Both the position numbers and the translations under genes were made by a program. Shown piece after piece: positions 45,224 to 54,819 of a stretch of DNA of 64,000 bases (positions within the stretch are counted from its first letter, which is position 1; each line of letters starts with the position of its first letter). Origin of the DNA: an uncultured Verrucomicrobiales bacterium (lineage in GTDB: Bacteria; Verrucomicrobiota; Verrucomicrobiia; Verrucomicrobiales; Akkermansiaceae); contig CALDZJ010000078.1 of the NCBI GenBank assembly GCA_937944055.1, positions 24,339-88,338 of the forward strand. The letters are read 5' to 3'. The notes under the pieces were generated by a model, which worked only from the letters and a program-made list of their open reading frames with translations, made no database searches and was not told where the DNA came from.

Positions 45224-46894
45224 TTATTTTACAGGGGCCCAAGAATCACGCAGCGTCACGATCCGGTTAAAAACGGGCTGAGGCTGGCCGTGATCTTTTG
45301 AATCGGCGCAGAAGTATCCGAGCCGATCAAACTGACAGCGTTCACCCGGCCGCATCGCTGCTAGGCTTGGTTCCACCTTGGCCTGGGTCACCGTGCGGAG
45401 GCTTTCTGGATTCAGGCAAGCCAGATAACCACCCTCGGCCTGATCTGGGACTTCTTCCGTGAAGAGGCGATCATAAAGACGCACCTCGGCATCCAGTCCC
45501 TCAGAGCAAGAGACCCAATGAATCGCGGTGCGGCACTTCACGCCCTCCGGCGGTGATTGGCCAATCGTATCGGGGATGAACTCGCAATGAATCTCGCTCA
45601 CCTCCCCCTGGTCATCGAGGAGGTGACCGCAGTGTTGAATGATGTAAGCACCCTTTAAGCGCACTGCTCCCCCTGGCTTTAGGCGAAAGAATTTCTTGGG
45701 TGCCTCAATCATGAAGTCCTCGCGCTCAATCCAGAACTCGCGCGTGAAGGTCAACTCCCGCGTGCCTCGACTCTCGTCTTGCGGGTGATTTGGGATCGAG
45801 ACCAGCTCGCTCTCTCCCTCAGGGTAATTTGTCACCACCACCTTCACCGGATCAAGCACTGCCATTTTGCGCAATGCCGCGACATTCAGGAAGTTTCGTA
45901 CCTCGAACTCCAGAAGAGCGAAGTCAGAGAGGGAATTCTGCTTCGTCAGTCCCACCGTTTCTACAAAGGCGCGAATCGCCTCTGGCGGGTAGCCACGGCG
46001 CCGCATCCCGCTCAGCGTGGACATGCGCGGATCATCCCAGCCTGTCACGTGCCCCTCCTCGACCAAGTGGATAAACTTCCGCTTACTCATCACGGTGTAG
46101 CCGATATTGAGGCGCGCGAATTCGATCTGCCGCGGCCGCGATGGCACTGGGCAATGTTCTACCACCCAATCATAAAGCGGCCGATGATTCTCAAATTCTA
46201 AGGAACACAGCGAATGCGTGATGTGTTCTTTGGCATCCTCGAGGGGATGGGCAAAATCATACATTGGATAAATGCACCACTGATCCCCCGCGTGGTGGTG
46301 AGAGGCATGCACCACACGATAGAGAACCGGATCACGCAGATTCATATTAAAGGACTCCATGTCGATGTGCGCCCGCAGGACAGCGGCCCCTTCTTCAAAA
46401 CCGCCTGCTCTCATCTTCTTGAAGAGTTCTAGATTCTCCTCCACCGAGCGTGAGCGATGCGGAGACGCAGTCCCGACCACCGTGACATTCCCACGCTGCG
46501 CCCGGATCTCATCCAAGCTCTGGGTATCGACATAGGCCAGCCCTTTTTCGATCAATGCCACCGCGCAGTCATAAAAATACTCAAAGTAATCACTGGCAAA
46601 GTAGAGATGCTCACCCCAATCGTAACCAAGCCAAGTGAGGTCCTCTTTGATCGATTCCACATACTCATTATCCTCTTTAAGCGGGTTGGTATCGTCAAAG
46701 CGCAGATGGCAGCGCGCTCCCTGTGCGGCATACTCTTTAGCGATGCCAAAGTTCACGCCGATCGCCTTCGCGTGGCCGATGTGGAGGTAGCCATTCGGCT
46801 CCGGTGGGAAGCGTGTGATGGGAGCCGCGTGCTTCCCGCTCGCGATGTCTGCCGCGATGATCTCACGGATGAAGTCCTTTTTCTCGTCGCTCAT
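45224..46894 (-). CDS. glnS: Glutaminyl-tRNA synthetase
   Basis: 556 aa, matching the E. coli enzyme length. Class I signatures are HIGH (38-41) in PEPNGYLHIGHAKA and the MSKRK loop (269-273). HCHLRFDDTNP-type and DQWCIYPMYDFAHP segments are GlnRS-specific, and the C-terminal half is the anticodon-binding beta-barrel pair. GlnRS presence implies direct glutaminylation of tRNA-Gln. GlnRS is an enzyme that bacteria acquired from eukaryotes; it is usual in Gammaproteobacteria and several other phyla. It precedes the MFS gene. Confidence 0.97.
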   Translation of the reverse strand: MSDEKKDFIREIIAADIASGKHAAPITRFPPEPNGYLHIGHAKAIGVNFGIAKEYAAQGARCHLRFDDTNPLKEDNEYVESIKEDLTWLGYDWGEHLYFASDYFEYFYDCAVALIEKGLAYVDTQSLDEIRAQRGNVTVVGTASPHRSRSVEENLELFKKMRAGGFEEGAAVLRAHIDMESFNMNLRDPVLYRVVHASHHHAGDQWCIYPMYDFAHPLEDAKEHITHSLCSLEFENHRPLYDWVVEHCPVPSRPRQIEFARLNIGYTVMSKRKFIHLVEEGHVTGWDDPRMSTLSGMRRRGYPPEAIRAFVETVGLTKQNSLSDFALLEFEVRNFLNVAALRKMAVLDPVKVVVTNYPEGESELVSIPNHPQDESRGTRELTFTREFWIEREDFMIEAPKKFFRLKPGGAVRLKGAYIIQHCGHLLDDQGEVSEIHCEFIPDTIGQSPPEGVKCRTAIHWVSCSEGLDAEVRLYDRLFTEEVPDQAEGGYLACLNPESLRTVTQAKVEPSLAAMRPGERCQFDRLGYFCADSKDHGQPQPVFNRIVTLRDSWAPVK

Positions 46895-46900
46895 ACTCGC

Positions 46901-48235
46901 TTAAATTTTGGAAAGTTCCTTTAAAAGTTCACGACTCATCTCGATCCCTTTTTCAAAATTCTCTACCGCGAAATTTTCATTGGGAGCGTGGATTTGGCAG
47001 TCCGGCAGAGCCAGCCCTAACATTAAACTATCTGCTCCGAGGATCTCCTTCATGTCCTGAATGATCGGAATGCTGCCACCTTCTCGAATCAAGACCGGTT
47101 CGCGGCCAAAGCTCTTCGCTAAAGCAGCCTGCGCTGCTTTCCCATAGATCGAGTGCGGATCATTATGGTAAGCCTTCCCTGAGTGACCTTTGTAAATTTC
47201 CACCGTCACCCCAGTGGGGAGATGCTTCCGCAGATGATCTTCCACTTGCTGCTGCACCTTATCAGGATCTTGGCCCGGCACGAGACGGCACGAGAGTTTA
47301 AACATCGCCTCAGCAGGCAAAACGGTTTTTGAGCCCTCGCCTTGGTAACCTCCGCCCATCCCGTTGACCTCCACGGTGGGGCGCGCCCAGAGCTGCTCTG
47401 CCATGCTATACCCCGGTTCGCCAAAAGGAACAGGTGAGCCGGTAGTCGCTAAGAAATCTTGGTTCGTAGCACCCGGAACTTGTGCCCACATTTCCCGTTC
47501 CCAGTCCTCAAGAGCAATGACATCGTCATAGAATCCTTCCACCGCAATCTTACCATCAGCATGATGCAGGCTGGCGATCATCCGAGCCGCCGCCGTAGCG
47601 GGGTTCGCGACGCATCCCCCGTAAACCCCAGAATGGAGGTCCCCAGATGGGCCCTTGACCGTGACTTCCAGACACGTGATGCCGCGCAGACCATATCCTA
47701 AGGTTGGCACACTAGGTGCGACCATTCCAGTATCGGACACGGCAATAATATCGCAGGCTAAGTCATCCACATGTTCTTTTAAAAATGGGACCAAATTCGG
47801 TGAACCAATCTCCTCTTCTCCTTCGATGAGGAAAATCACATTAAGCGGGAGTTGGCCCTCCTCCTGGATCGTTTTTTCTGCCCCGAGCAGGTGGACAAAG
47901 TGCTGCCCTTTATTATCGGCGCCTCCACGGCCCCAGATCTTGCCATCCCGCACTTCTGGCTCGAAGGGCGCTGACTCCCAAAGCTCGAGTGGATCAACCG
48001 GCTGCACGTCATAGTGACCGTAGATCAGAACGGTAGGCCGCCCCGCAATCTGCTCGTTTCGCGCCACCACGAGAGGATGGCCCGGAGTCTCATGCAGCTC
48101 AGTTTGTAAGCCCATCGCTAAGAACTGCCCTTTTAACCATTCAGCATTGGCGCGCACATCGGCCACGTGGCGGGAATCAGTAGAGATACTTGGAAAGCGC
48201 AAGTGCTCGAAGAGGCGGTCAAGATCAGTAGGCAT
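46901..48235 (-). CDS. M20 family dipeptidase
   Basis: 444 aa from ATG 48235 (MPTDLDRLFEHL); the frame extends nine residues further but without family support. Zinc ligands lie in IYGHYDVQPVDP, GRGGADNKGQ and EGEEEIGSPNL, with the C-terminal His in the region of LGLALPDCQIHAPNENF. The dimerisation (lid) domain is in the middle. This is the M20 carboxypeptidase/dipeptidase branch (CNDP/DapE-like fold) that cleaves dipeptides or short peptides in the cytoplasm. It lies 6 bp before glnS. Confidence 0.92.
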   Translation of the reverse strand: MPTDLDRLFEHLRFPSISTDSRHVADVRANAEWLKGQFLAMGLQTELHETPGHPLVVARNEQIAGRPTVLIYGHYDVQPVDPLELWESAPFEPEVRDGKIWGRGGADNKGQHFVHLLGAEKTIQEEGQLPLNVIFLIEGEEEIGSPNLVPFLKEHVDDLACDIIAVSDTGMVAPSVPTLGYGLRGITCLEVTVKGPSGDLHSGVYGGCVANPATAAARMIASLHHADGKIAVEGFYDDVIALEDWEREMWAQVPGATNQDFLATTGSPVPFGEPGYSMAEQLWARPTVEVNGMGGGYQGEGSKTVLPAEAMFKLSCRLVPGQDPDKVQQQVEDHLRKHLPTGVTVEIYKGHSGKAYHNDPHSIYGKAAQAALAKSFGREPVLIREGGSIPIIQDMKEILGADSLMLGLALPDCQIHAPNENFAVENFEKGIEMSRELLKELSKI

Positions 48236-48278
48236 GACTAAGGGATGAAGCGAGGCCAGCAAAGCCGCAAGTCACAAA

Positions 48279-48593
48279 TTACTCTCTCGGAATTTCCTCG
48301 TCGATTTTTTGCCGGCTCAGCCCCAGCTTACGCCGCTCTTCTCCGATCACTGCCAAGCCATCGAAGAGGGCTAACACCATCAGAAAAAGAAGGAGCAACA
48401 TCAGGAATCCCCAGTAGAAAAGCATCCGCCAGAGGTCCTTTCCCAGCCAGCCATCGATCATCCAATAACCAAAACCAAAGTAAGCCAGCGCGAAAAACAA
48501 GAGCCCAGTGATGAACTGCCTGCGCCTCTTACGATCACCCAAGGTCACTGAGGCAATCGCAATCGACATCTGCCACCACGCGGAATTTTTCAT
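48279..48593 (-). CDS. Small membrane protein, function unknown
   Basis: 104 aa. Two hydrophobic helices (FITGLLFFALAYFGFGYWMI and MLFYWGFLMLLLLFLMVLALF) flank a short loop (DGWLGKDLWR), and a charged C-terminal tail (GEERRKLGLSRQKIDEEIP) follows. No family is recognised. It is transcribed in the same direction as the M20 gene and ends 44 bp before it. It is divergent from the glycosyltransferase at 48667. The helix arrangement and clean tail make it a likely real gene. Confidence 0.65.
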   Translation of the reverse strand: MKNSAWWQMSIAIASVTLGDRKRRRQFITGLLFFALAYFGFGYWMIDGWLGKDLWRMLFYWGFLMLLLLFLMVLALFDGLAVIGEERRKLGLSRQKIDEEIPRE

Positions 48594-48666
48594 GCCCGTA
48601 GGCTAGCGAATCCCAGTTGCCATCGCAACGCTATCATGCAGACTTCTCCCCTCCCTCATCCGCTCA

Positions 48667-49998
48667 ATGACCCTCCTCATCGTCCACTACCACCTCAGAC
48701 CGGGAGGAGTGACGCGCGTCATTGAATCACAGGTGAAGGTCCTCCGGCAGCTCGGCCATCACGTCATCCTTGCTTCCAGCGGTCCAGAGCCTGATTGGGA
48801 TTGTCAAAATCTCATCATTCCGGAGCTCGATTATCAAAAGGAAGGAAGCATTCCCATCGCACGCTTGCTCGAGGTCCCTGCTGATCTTTGGATCATGCAT
48901 AATCCCACTCTAGGGCTCAATGTGGCCTATCCAGATCTCATCGAGGCTGCCGCTTCTGCCGGGAAAAAGATCCTCATGCAGATCCATGACTTCGTCGAAG
49001 ACGGCCGCCCCGAGAACTATCAACTCCTCAGAAATCGTAAAAAAATCTACCCCCTCGCTCCACACATTCACTACGCCACGGTGAATCGCCGCGATCTCGA
49101 AACCTTAAAAAAAGCCGGCCTTCCGCCAGCTCACTGCCACTTTCTCCCAAATGCGGTCAATCCCCCCACCCTCCCCAGTTCCCCACCGGAAGAGTCCCTG
49201 CTCTTTTACCCAGTGCGCGGAATCCGCCGCAAGAACCTAGGCGAGCTTTGCCTGCTCGCGGCCCACGCCCCGGAGGGCACTCGCTTTGCAGTTGCCCTGC
49301 GGGCAGGCTGCGAGGAACCCGCCTTCATTCACGATAGCTGGGAAGCCCTCGCGCAAGAAGAACATCTCCCCATCGAGTTCGATGTGGTAGGGCGTGCTCC
49401 CGGGAGCTTTCAAAGCTGGCTCGCGCGCGCCAGCCACCTCATCACCACTTCTATTACCGAGGGCTTTGGCCTGACTTTTCTAGATCCCGCCTTTCTCAAA
49501 AAACCCCTCATCGGGCGAGACCTCCCCGAGATTACAAAAGACTTCACTCCTTACGGGACCCTCTATCGAAGCATCCCAATCCCTCTCGACGCACTCCCAC
49601 AGCTAGAAGCACATTTTCTTGAAAGCCTCCAAGCCACCATTTCCGCCTATGGTCAGCGCCTGACTGAGGCAGAACTCAACTCCGCGTGGCGGGAATTTTC
49701 AAAAACACCTGAGGTCGATTTCGGAAACCTCCCAGAAAGCCTGCAAGCTGACGTCATCAGGAATGTCCAGCTCCCTTGGCTCCGCGACTGGCTCGCCTCC
49801 GCCTTAAAAAAACCAGCCAGCGAGATCGATACCTCCGCCTGGAGTTTAAGCACTTATTCCGAAAGATTGGCCTCCGTGCTGGACGAAATCGCCCCCCCCG
49901 GCCCGCTTGATTGGCTCCCTTGCTCAGCCCTTCTTTCCCTCTTTCTCAAGCCTCACAAATTCCACTTTCTCCGCTCTCATCTGCCAGAAAGAAACTAG
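48667..49998 (+). CDS. GT-B type glycosyltransferase (family 4-like)
   Basis: 443 aa. It begins with a nucleotide-sugar-transferase N-domain pattern, LIVHYHLRPGGVTRVIESQ, and the donor-binding C-domain contains ITTSITEGFGLTFLDPAF, the E-x7-E-type motif of GT4 enzymes. RGIRRKNLGELCLLA-like and VNRRDLETLKKAG segments are also typical. The last ~100 residues are a helical extension unlike most GT4 members. The substrate is unknown; no polysaccharide or LPS genes are adjacent. Confidence 0.83.
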   Translation: MTLLIVHYHLRPGGVTRVIESQVKVLRQLGHHVILASSGPEPDWDCQNLIIPELDYQKEGSIPIARLLEVPADLWIMHNPTLGLNVAYPDLIEAAASAGKKILMQIHDFVEDGRPENYQLLRNRKKIYPLAPHIHYATVNRRDLETLKKAGLPPAHCHFLPNAVNPPTLPSSPPEESLLFYPVRGIRRKNLGELCLLAAHAPEGTRFAVALRAGCEEPAFIHDSWEALAQEEHLPIEFDVVGRAPGSFQSWLARASHLITTSITEGFGLTFLDPAFLKKPLIGRDLPEITKDFTPYGTLYRSIPIPLDALPQLEAHFLESLQATISAYGQRLTEAELNSAWREFSKTPEVDFGNLPESLQADVIRNVQLPWLRDWLASALKKPASEIDTSAWSLSTYSERLASVLDEIAPPGPLDWLPCSALLSLFLKPHKFHFLRSHLPERN

Positions 49999-50063
49999 AA
50001 AAACAAATCACGGAAACTTCTCCGCTTCCCTTCCGACTCACTCCCGTTAATTTCCCGACATTC

Positions 50064-52868
50064 ATGAAACCTCTTCTATCACTCGCGGCCGCCTTCATCC
50101 TTCCGCTCGCAGCAAATCCCGTGGCCGGCCTCGGCTCTGACCTCGAGGCCGATCCCGCAGCCCTCTTCGGCTCCATGGATAATGGCTTCAACTACATCAT
50201 CTACCCAAATGCCGAGCCACCCGGCAGGTTCTCAGTGCGCCTCCACATCGCAGCTGGCTCCCTAATGGAAGCTGATGACCAACGCGGCGTCGCGCACTTC
50301 CTTGAGCACATGGTTTTTAATGGCTCGAAGAATTTCACCCCAGCCGAGCTCATCCCTAAAATGCAGCGCCTCGGCATCCAATTCGGGGCGCACGCCAACG
50401 CCTACACTTCATTTGATGAAACCGTCTACATGCTCGACCTCCCAAATCTTGATGAAGAAACAGTGGATCTCACCTTCACCGTCATGCGGGACTTCGCCGA
50501 TGGCGCCCTCCTGACCGCAGAAGAAATCGAGAGCGAGCGCGGCGTCATCCTCTCCGAGAAAACCTCCCGTGATTCCGTCGGCTACCGCATGATGCTGAAG
50601 CAATTCGAGTATCTCATCCCAGGATCCCGCCTCATGCAGCGTGTCCCCATTGGCACCGAGGAGGTGATTAAAAATGCCCCGCGCGAGCGCTTCGTAGATT
50701 TTTACCAACGCTTCTACACTCCCGCGCGCATGACTTTCATCGTCGTCGGTGACATTGACCCTAAGGAGATGGAAAAACGGGTTCGTGAAACTTTCATCTC
50801 TCTCCAAAACCCCAGCGCCCCAGGGGAAAACCCCGCCAAGGATGTCCCCCCTTCCGGCCACGGCCTGCAATCAGCCGTCTTTACCGATCAGGAGATACCC
50901 TCCGCGAACCTCTCACTTTACTCACTCCGAGCTTACGGGGTAAAGCCCGACACCGTAGCGAACCGCGCGGCCCGCTATCCCCTCGCCATCGCTCACGCGA
51001 TTCTTAATCGCCGCTTTGCCGTCATTGCCAAAGAAGAAAACGCCAGCATCCTCAGCGGGAGCGCCAACCGCTCCGTCCTCTTTAACCAGATCGAGCAAGG
51101 CGGACTAGAACTCACCCCTGCTGAGGGAAAATGGAAGGAAGCGACTGCACTCCTAGAGCAAGAACTCCGCAAGGCCGTGAAATTCGGCTTCACACAAGAT
51201 GAGTTAGACGAAGCCAAGGCCCGCTTCATCAACCTGGCTGAAGAAGCCGTGAAGCGCAAAGACACGCGCCGCTCACCAGGGATTGCCATGTCTTTTGTCT
51301 CTGCAATCGGACAACAAAGCGTCTTTACCACCCCCGAGGATGACCTCGACTTAGTGAAGGAGGCTCTTGCCAAAATCACCACCGAATCTTGTCAAAAAGC
51401 CTTTAATGAATTCTGGGACACCGATGATCTCTCACTCGTTCTTGCGACGCGCGAAGCTGCCGAGGGAACAGACAAGGAGCTGAAAAAAATCTTCCTGAAG
51501 AGCCGCGAGACAGAAGTCAGCCCCCCGAGTGAGCGCAAGCTCTCCCCCTTCGCCTACACTGAATTTGGCCCGGCCGGAACCGTCACAAAAAAGACCCAGC
51601 TTCAGGAACTCGATGCCACGCAGCTCACACTCTCTAACAAGATTCGCGTAAACTATAAAAAGACCAATTTCCAAAAGAACTCGATTAGCCTCATCGCCCG
51701 CTTTGGCTCCGGCCAGCTCACCCAACCAGAAGGCAGTGCCGGGCTTGAGCAATTCGCGAATGCCGTCTTCGAGGCGGGCGGCCTCGGCCAACACTCCGTA
51801 GATGACCTCCAACGCATCCTCGCCGGAAAGAATGTGGGCGTCGGCTTCAATGTCGGAGAAGCTGCCTTCTCACTCAGCGGCCGCACCACCCCAGAGGATT
51901 TCGAGCTACAACTCCAGCTTATGTGCGCCTATCTCACCGATCCTGGATTTCGACCCGAGGGCGAGCGCATGTTTAAAGGCGCCCTCCCCATGATCTACAA
52001 GCAACTAGAGCACTCCATGCAGGGCGCCATGCTCAAGGTAAACCAACACCTCACCGGAGGAGATTTCCGCTTCAATTTCCCCGAACAAGAAAAAGCCATG
52101 ACTTACACCAGTGAGATGGTGAAGGACTGGCTCATGCCCGCCTTTCGAGAGGCTCCATTAGAGCTAAGCATCGTCGGGGAGATTGATCCCGAGCTCGCCC
52201 TGCCCCTCATCTTAAAGACCTTCGGCGCACTCCCTGAGCGCAAAACGACGAAGCCCGCTTTTAAGGAGCGCCGCAAGATCAATTTCCCAGCCAGCCCCGG
52301 CTCCATGAAACTAACTTTCGATTCTAAGATCCCCAATGCCACCGCGATGGTAGTTTGGAAAATCCCCGCAACGGGTCAGGATGTGAAAACTTCACGCCGC
52401 TTCAGCGTCCTCGCTTCCATTCTCAGTGATCGTCTCCGTGAGGAAATTCGCGAAAAACTTGGTGGTTCCTATAGCCCCAGCGCCAGTGCTTCACCCAGCA
52501 AGGAACTCGATTACGGGACTTTCCAAGCAGTCGCGGAAGTGGCTCCAGAGGAGACGAAGAAATATGGTGAACTCATGATCGAGATTGCTCATAAGATGGC
52601 AAGCGAGGGACTGACCCAAGATGAGCTAGAACGCTCGCTCAAGCCCATCCAATCGAGCCTTAAGGAAAGCCTTCGCAGCAATAGCTACTGGCTCGGAACG
52701 GTCTTAAATGGGAGTCAGGAAAAACCTCTCAAGCTAGAGTGGGCCCTCTCCCGCAGCCAAGACTATGCAGGGATGAGCGTCGATGAACTGAATAAGCTGG
52801 CTAAACAGTATTTACACAAAGAAAAGGCGCTGCTTTATGAAATCGTTCCGGAAACGAAAGCGGAATAG
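50064..52868 (+). CDS. Secreted M16 family zinc metalloprotease (insulinase/pitrilysin-like)
   Basis: 934 aa from ATG 50064, which gives a signal peptide (MKPLLSLAAAFILPLAANP); the open frame extends back to 49911 across the glycosyltransferase end and is not used. The inverted zinc motif HFLEH is at 78-82 in GVAHFLEHMVFNG, with the third ligand Glu at ~158 in ESERGVILSEK. A second, inactive M16 domain occupies the C-terminal half (VRVNYKKTN-type start; REEIREKLGGSYSPS). Such single-chain M16 enzymes degrade peptides in a closed chamber in the periplasm. Confidence 0.92.
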   Translation: MKPLLSLAAAFILPLAANPVAGLGSDLEADPAALFGSMDNGFNYIIYPNAEPPGRFSVRLHIAAGSLMEADDQRGVAHFLEHMVFNGSKNFTPAELIPKMQRLGIQFGAHANAYTSFDETVYMLDLPNLDEETVDLTFTVMRDFADGALLTAEEIESERGVILSEKTSRDSVGYRMMLKQFEYLIPGSRLMQRVPIGTEEVIKNAPRERFVDFYQRFYTPARMTFIVVGDIDPKEMEKRVRETFISLQNPSAPGENPAKDVPPSGHGLQSAVFTDQEIPSANLSLYSLRAYGVKPDTVANRAARYPLAIAHAILNRRFAVIAKEENASILSGSANRSVLFNQIEQGGLELTPAEGKWKEATALLEQELRKAVKFGFTQDELDEAKARFINLAEEAVKRKDTRRSPGIAMSFVSAIGQQSVFTTPEDDLDLVKEALAKITTESCQKAFNEFWDTDDLSLVLATREAAEGTDKELKKIFLKSRETEVSPPSERKLSPFAYTEFGPAGTVTKKTQLQELDATQLTLSNKIRVNYKKTNFQKNSISLIARFGSGQLTQPEGSAGLEQFANAVFEAGGLGQHSVDDLQRILAGKNVGVGFNVGEAAFSLSGRTTPEDFELQLQLMCAYLTDPGFRPEGERMFKGALPMIYKQLEHSMQGAMLKVNQHLTGGDFRFNFPEQEKAMTYTSEMVKDWLMPAFREAPLELSIVGEIDPELALPLILKTFGALPERKTTKPAFKERRKINFPASPGSMKLTFDSKIPNATAMVVWKIPATGQDVKTSRRFSVLASILSDRLREEIREKLGGSYSPSASASPSKELDYGTFQAVAEVAPEETKKYGELMIEIAHKMASEGLTQDELERSLKPIQSSLKESLRSNSYWLGTVLNGSQEKPLKLEWALSRSQDYAGMSVDELNKLAKQYLHKEKALLYEIVPETKAE

Positions 52869-52926
52869 GCCTCACTATCATCAGGCCCCCCTATCATCAT
52901 CTCCCCTTCATGGATCATAAGAGCGA

Positions 52927-54162
52927 CTACTCGGGCGAACGTAGGGCGCGCCTGATCAGATCAAGCGCCCGCTGGCTCACCTGCAGCTTGAAATCTTGAC
53001 GACTCCGTGGATGAAGCTCGCGGTAGCTTAGCACCCCCTTCTCCGTGGCGATGCCTAAGCACACCGTGCCGACTGGTTTTTCTTCGCAAGCTCCCGTCGG
53101 CCCAGCGATTCCGGTCACGCTGACAGCCAGATCCGCGCCACTCACCTCAAGCGCACCGCTCGCCATTTCGCGAGCCACTTCTTCACTCACTGCGCCATAC
53201 TTTTCTATACTCTCCTCACTCACTCCGAGTTGCTCCACTTTAGAAGAGTTCGAGTAAGTCACGAAGCCGTAGCCAAAGACCGCACTAGCCCCTGAGACAT
53301 CCGTAATACGATTCGCGATCATCCCGCCCGTGCAGCTTTCTGCGGTCACTAAAGTTTTCCCCGCTTCGGCTAAGGACCTCACCACGACTTCCTCTAAACT
53401 TGCCCCATCGTCGCACACCAGAAAGTCCCCGAACATTTCTTCTGCTAATTTCCGCCCCCCTGCAATAGCCTCCTCACTCCCAATGAGCCGCAGATCAAGT
53501 TCTCCTAAGCGAGCACAATACCCAACTTCCAGCCCCTCGACCCTCGCCAAGTGAGCATCGAGACGATCTTGAAACTCGCTTTCACCGATCCCTACGAACT
53601 TTAGTTCGCGCACGGAATCGATCACCTCCACCCCGCCCAGCGCCTTCAACCTCGGCACCACCTCATCGCGGAACATCGGATAAAGCTCACGAGGAGGTCC
53701 TGGCAAAAGAAAAACGGCGCAACTTGGCTCACCCCCCAAGCGAGGCGGCGCATAAATTCCCGGAGCTGTTCCATTAGGATTCGCTAAACTATCAGCCCCG
53801 ACCAGATTCTGAGCCTGCTTTAAGTTCGCATCGACCATCGGCTTCTTCCGCTTCTCAAAAAAAGCCTTTAAAGCGCGCAGAGCAGCCTCGTCCTCCATCA
53901 AGTCAACCCCCAGAACCCTCGCCGTGGCCTCGCGCGTAATATCGTCACTCGTCGGTCCTAGTCCTCCCGTCACGAGAACAACATCAGCACGTTTTGTCGC
54001 CTCGGATAAAGCATGCTCAATCGCCACTCCATCCGGCACGGTCGTCTGACGCTGCACCCGCAAGCCTAGCTTAACGAGTTCCTGCCCCATCCATGTCCCA
54101 TGCGTATTACGGGTCGAACCGAGCAGTAACTCAGTTCCAGTATTAATAATTTCAATCCTCAT
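52927..54162 (-). CDS. cinA: CinA-like protein (nicotinamide-nucleotide amidohydrolase)
   Basis: 411 aa from ATG 54162; the frame is open to 54270 but that stretch lies inside rsfS. The N-terminal domain is MoCF-like (IEIINTGTELLLGSTRNTHG, LVTGGLGPTSDDITREA); the C-terminal domain is PncC-type (LVTAESCTGGMIANRIT, AVSVTGIAGPTGACEEKPVG). The N-domain acts as ADP-ribose pyrophosphatase and the C-domain deamidates NMN, recycling pyridine nucleotides. CinA was first linked to competence. It overlaps the end of rsfS by 11 bp, so the two are translated together. Confidence 0.94.
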   Translation of the reverse strand: MRIEIINTGTELLLGSTRNTHGTWMGQELVKLGLRVQRQTTVPDGVAIEHALSEATKRADVVLVTGGLGPTSDDITREATARVLGVDLMEDEAALRALKAFFEKRKKPMVDANLKQAQNLVGADSLANPNGTAPGIYAPPRLGGEPSCAVFLLPGPPRELYPMFRDEVVPRLKALGGVEVIDSVRELKFVGIGESEFQDRLDAHLARVEGLEVGYCARLGELDLRLIGSEEAIAGGRKLAEEMFGDFLVCDDGASLEEVVVRSLAEAGKTLVTAESCTGGMIANRITDVSGASAVFGYGFVTYSNSSKVEQLGVSEESIEKYGAVSEEVAREMASGALEVSGADLAVSVTGIAGPTGACEEKPVGTVCLGIATEKGVLSYRELHPRSRQDFKLQVSQRALDLIRRALRSPE

Positions 54163-54514
54163 CGCAGTCTTTCCAGACCACCTCCTTCGCATCGCCCCAC
54201 AAAGTTTCAAGAGCATAATGCTCCCTAAATTCCTGATCGAGCACATGCACCATGACGTCAACAAAATCAATCACGACCCAGCGGCTTGCCGCCTTCCCTT
54301 CAGTCTGAAGCGCTGACGCAGATCCCTTATCCTTCACACTTGCCTCCACATCACGCACGATCGCCTTAAGGTGAGGCATTGAATTCCCCGCACAAACCAC
54401 CATGAAGTCCGTCAACGTGGAAATCCCACGAAGGTCAAAAACGCGGATCTCCTCCGCCTTTAGTTCATCTGCCGCCGTCGCACACGCGATAGCAAGGTCT
54501 TCTCCAGTAAGCAT
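54152..54514 (-). CDS. rsfS: Ribosomal silencing factor RsfS
   Basis: 120 aa, standard length (DUF143/Iojap family). Motifs are ADELKAEEIRVFDLRGIST, TDFMVVCAGNSMPHLKAIV, SRWVVIDFVDVMVHV and FREHYALETLWGDA. It binds ribosomal protein L14 and blocks subunit joining when nutrients fall. The usual neighbour nadD is not seen here; instead cinA follows with an 11-bp overlap, pairing a translation brake with NAD-salvage. A terminator just upstream separates it from tRNA-Ala. Confidence 0.94.
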   Translation of the reverse strand: MLTGEDLAIACATAADELKAEEIRVFDLRGISTLTDFMVVCAGNSMPHLKAIVRDVEASVKDKGSASALQTEGKAASRWVVIDFVDVMVHVLDQEFREHYALETLWGDAKEVVWKDCDED

Positions 54515-54540
54515 AGCGATATAAAATGGGTCGATTTGAC

Positions 54541-54563
54541 AAAAAAACCGGCCTCGGGCCGGT
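54541..54563 (-). terminator. Rho-independent terminator of tRNA-Ala
   Basis: On the minus strand ACCGGCC-CGA-GGCCGGT is a perfect 7-bp stem followed by seven T residues. It lies between tRNA-Ala and rsfS, so rsfS must have its own promoter just downstream. Confidence 0.88.
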
Positions 54564-54618
54564 CATCATCTTGAAGGAGGCGAGTCCCCATCTTCCATCT
54601 TTCTTGAAAAACGTAAAA

Positions 54619-54694
54619 TGGTGGAGCGTAGCGGATTCGAACCGCTGACCCTCTGCATGCCATGCAGATGCTCTACCAACTGAGCTAACGCCCC
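54619..54694 (-). tRNA. tRNA-Ala (anticodon GGC)
   Basis: Reverse strand. The acceptor GGGGCGT pairs fully with ACGCTCC (one G-U, at 3-70, the alanine identity element). The anticodon stem TCTGC / GCAGA encloses ATGGCAT, giving anticodon GGC. Discriminator A and encoded CCA; T-arm AGCGG-TTCGAAT-CCGCT. 76 nt. Confidence 0.97.
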
Positions 54695-54819
54695 CGAACC
54701 TATTCAGGACGGGCGAAGGGATAGGCTCAGCCCTCCTCGCTGGCAAGAGAAAAAAGAGAGCTCCCTCAAGAAAACCGTTGCTCTCCCCACTCTCTCTCCC
54801 ACAGAATTCCACTCCAAGC

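Noticed and set aside
49911..50063. Upstream extension of the M16 protease
   Set aside because: It lies inside the glycosyltransferase gene, and the signal peptide begins at 50064.
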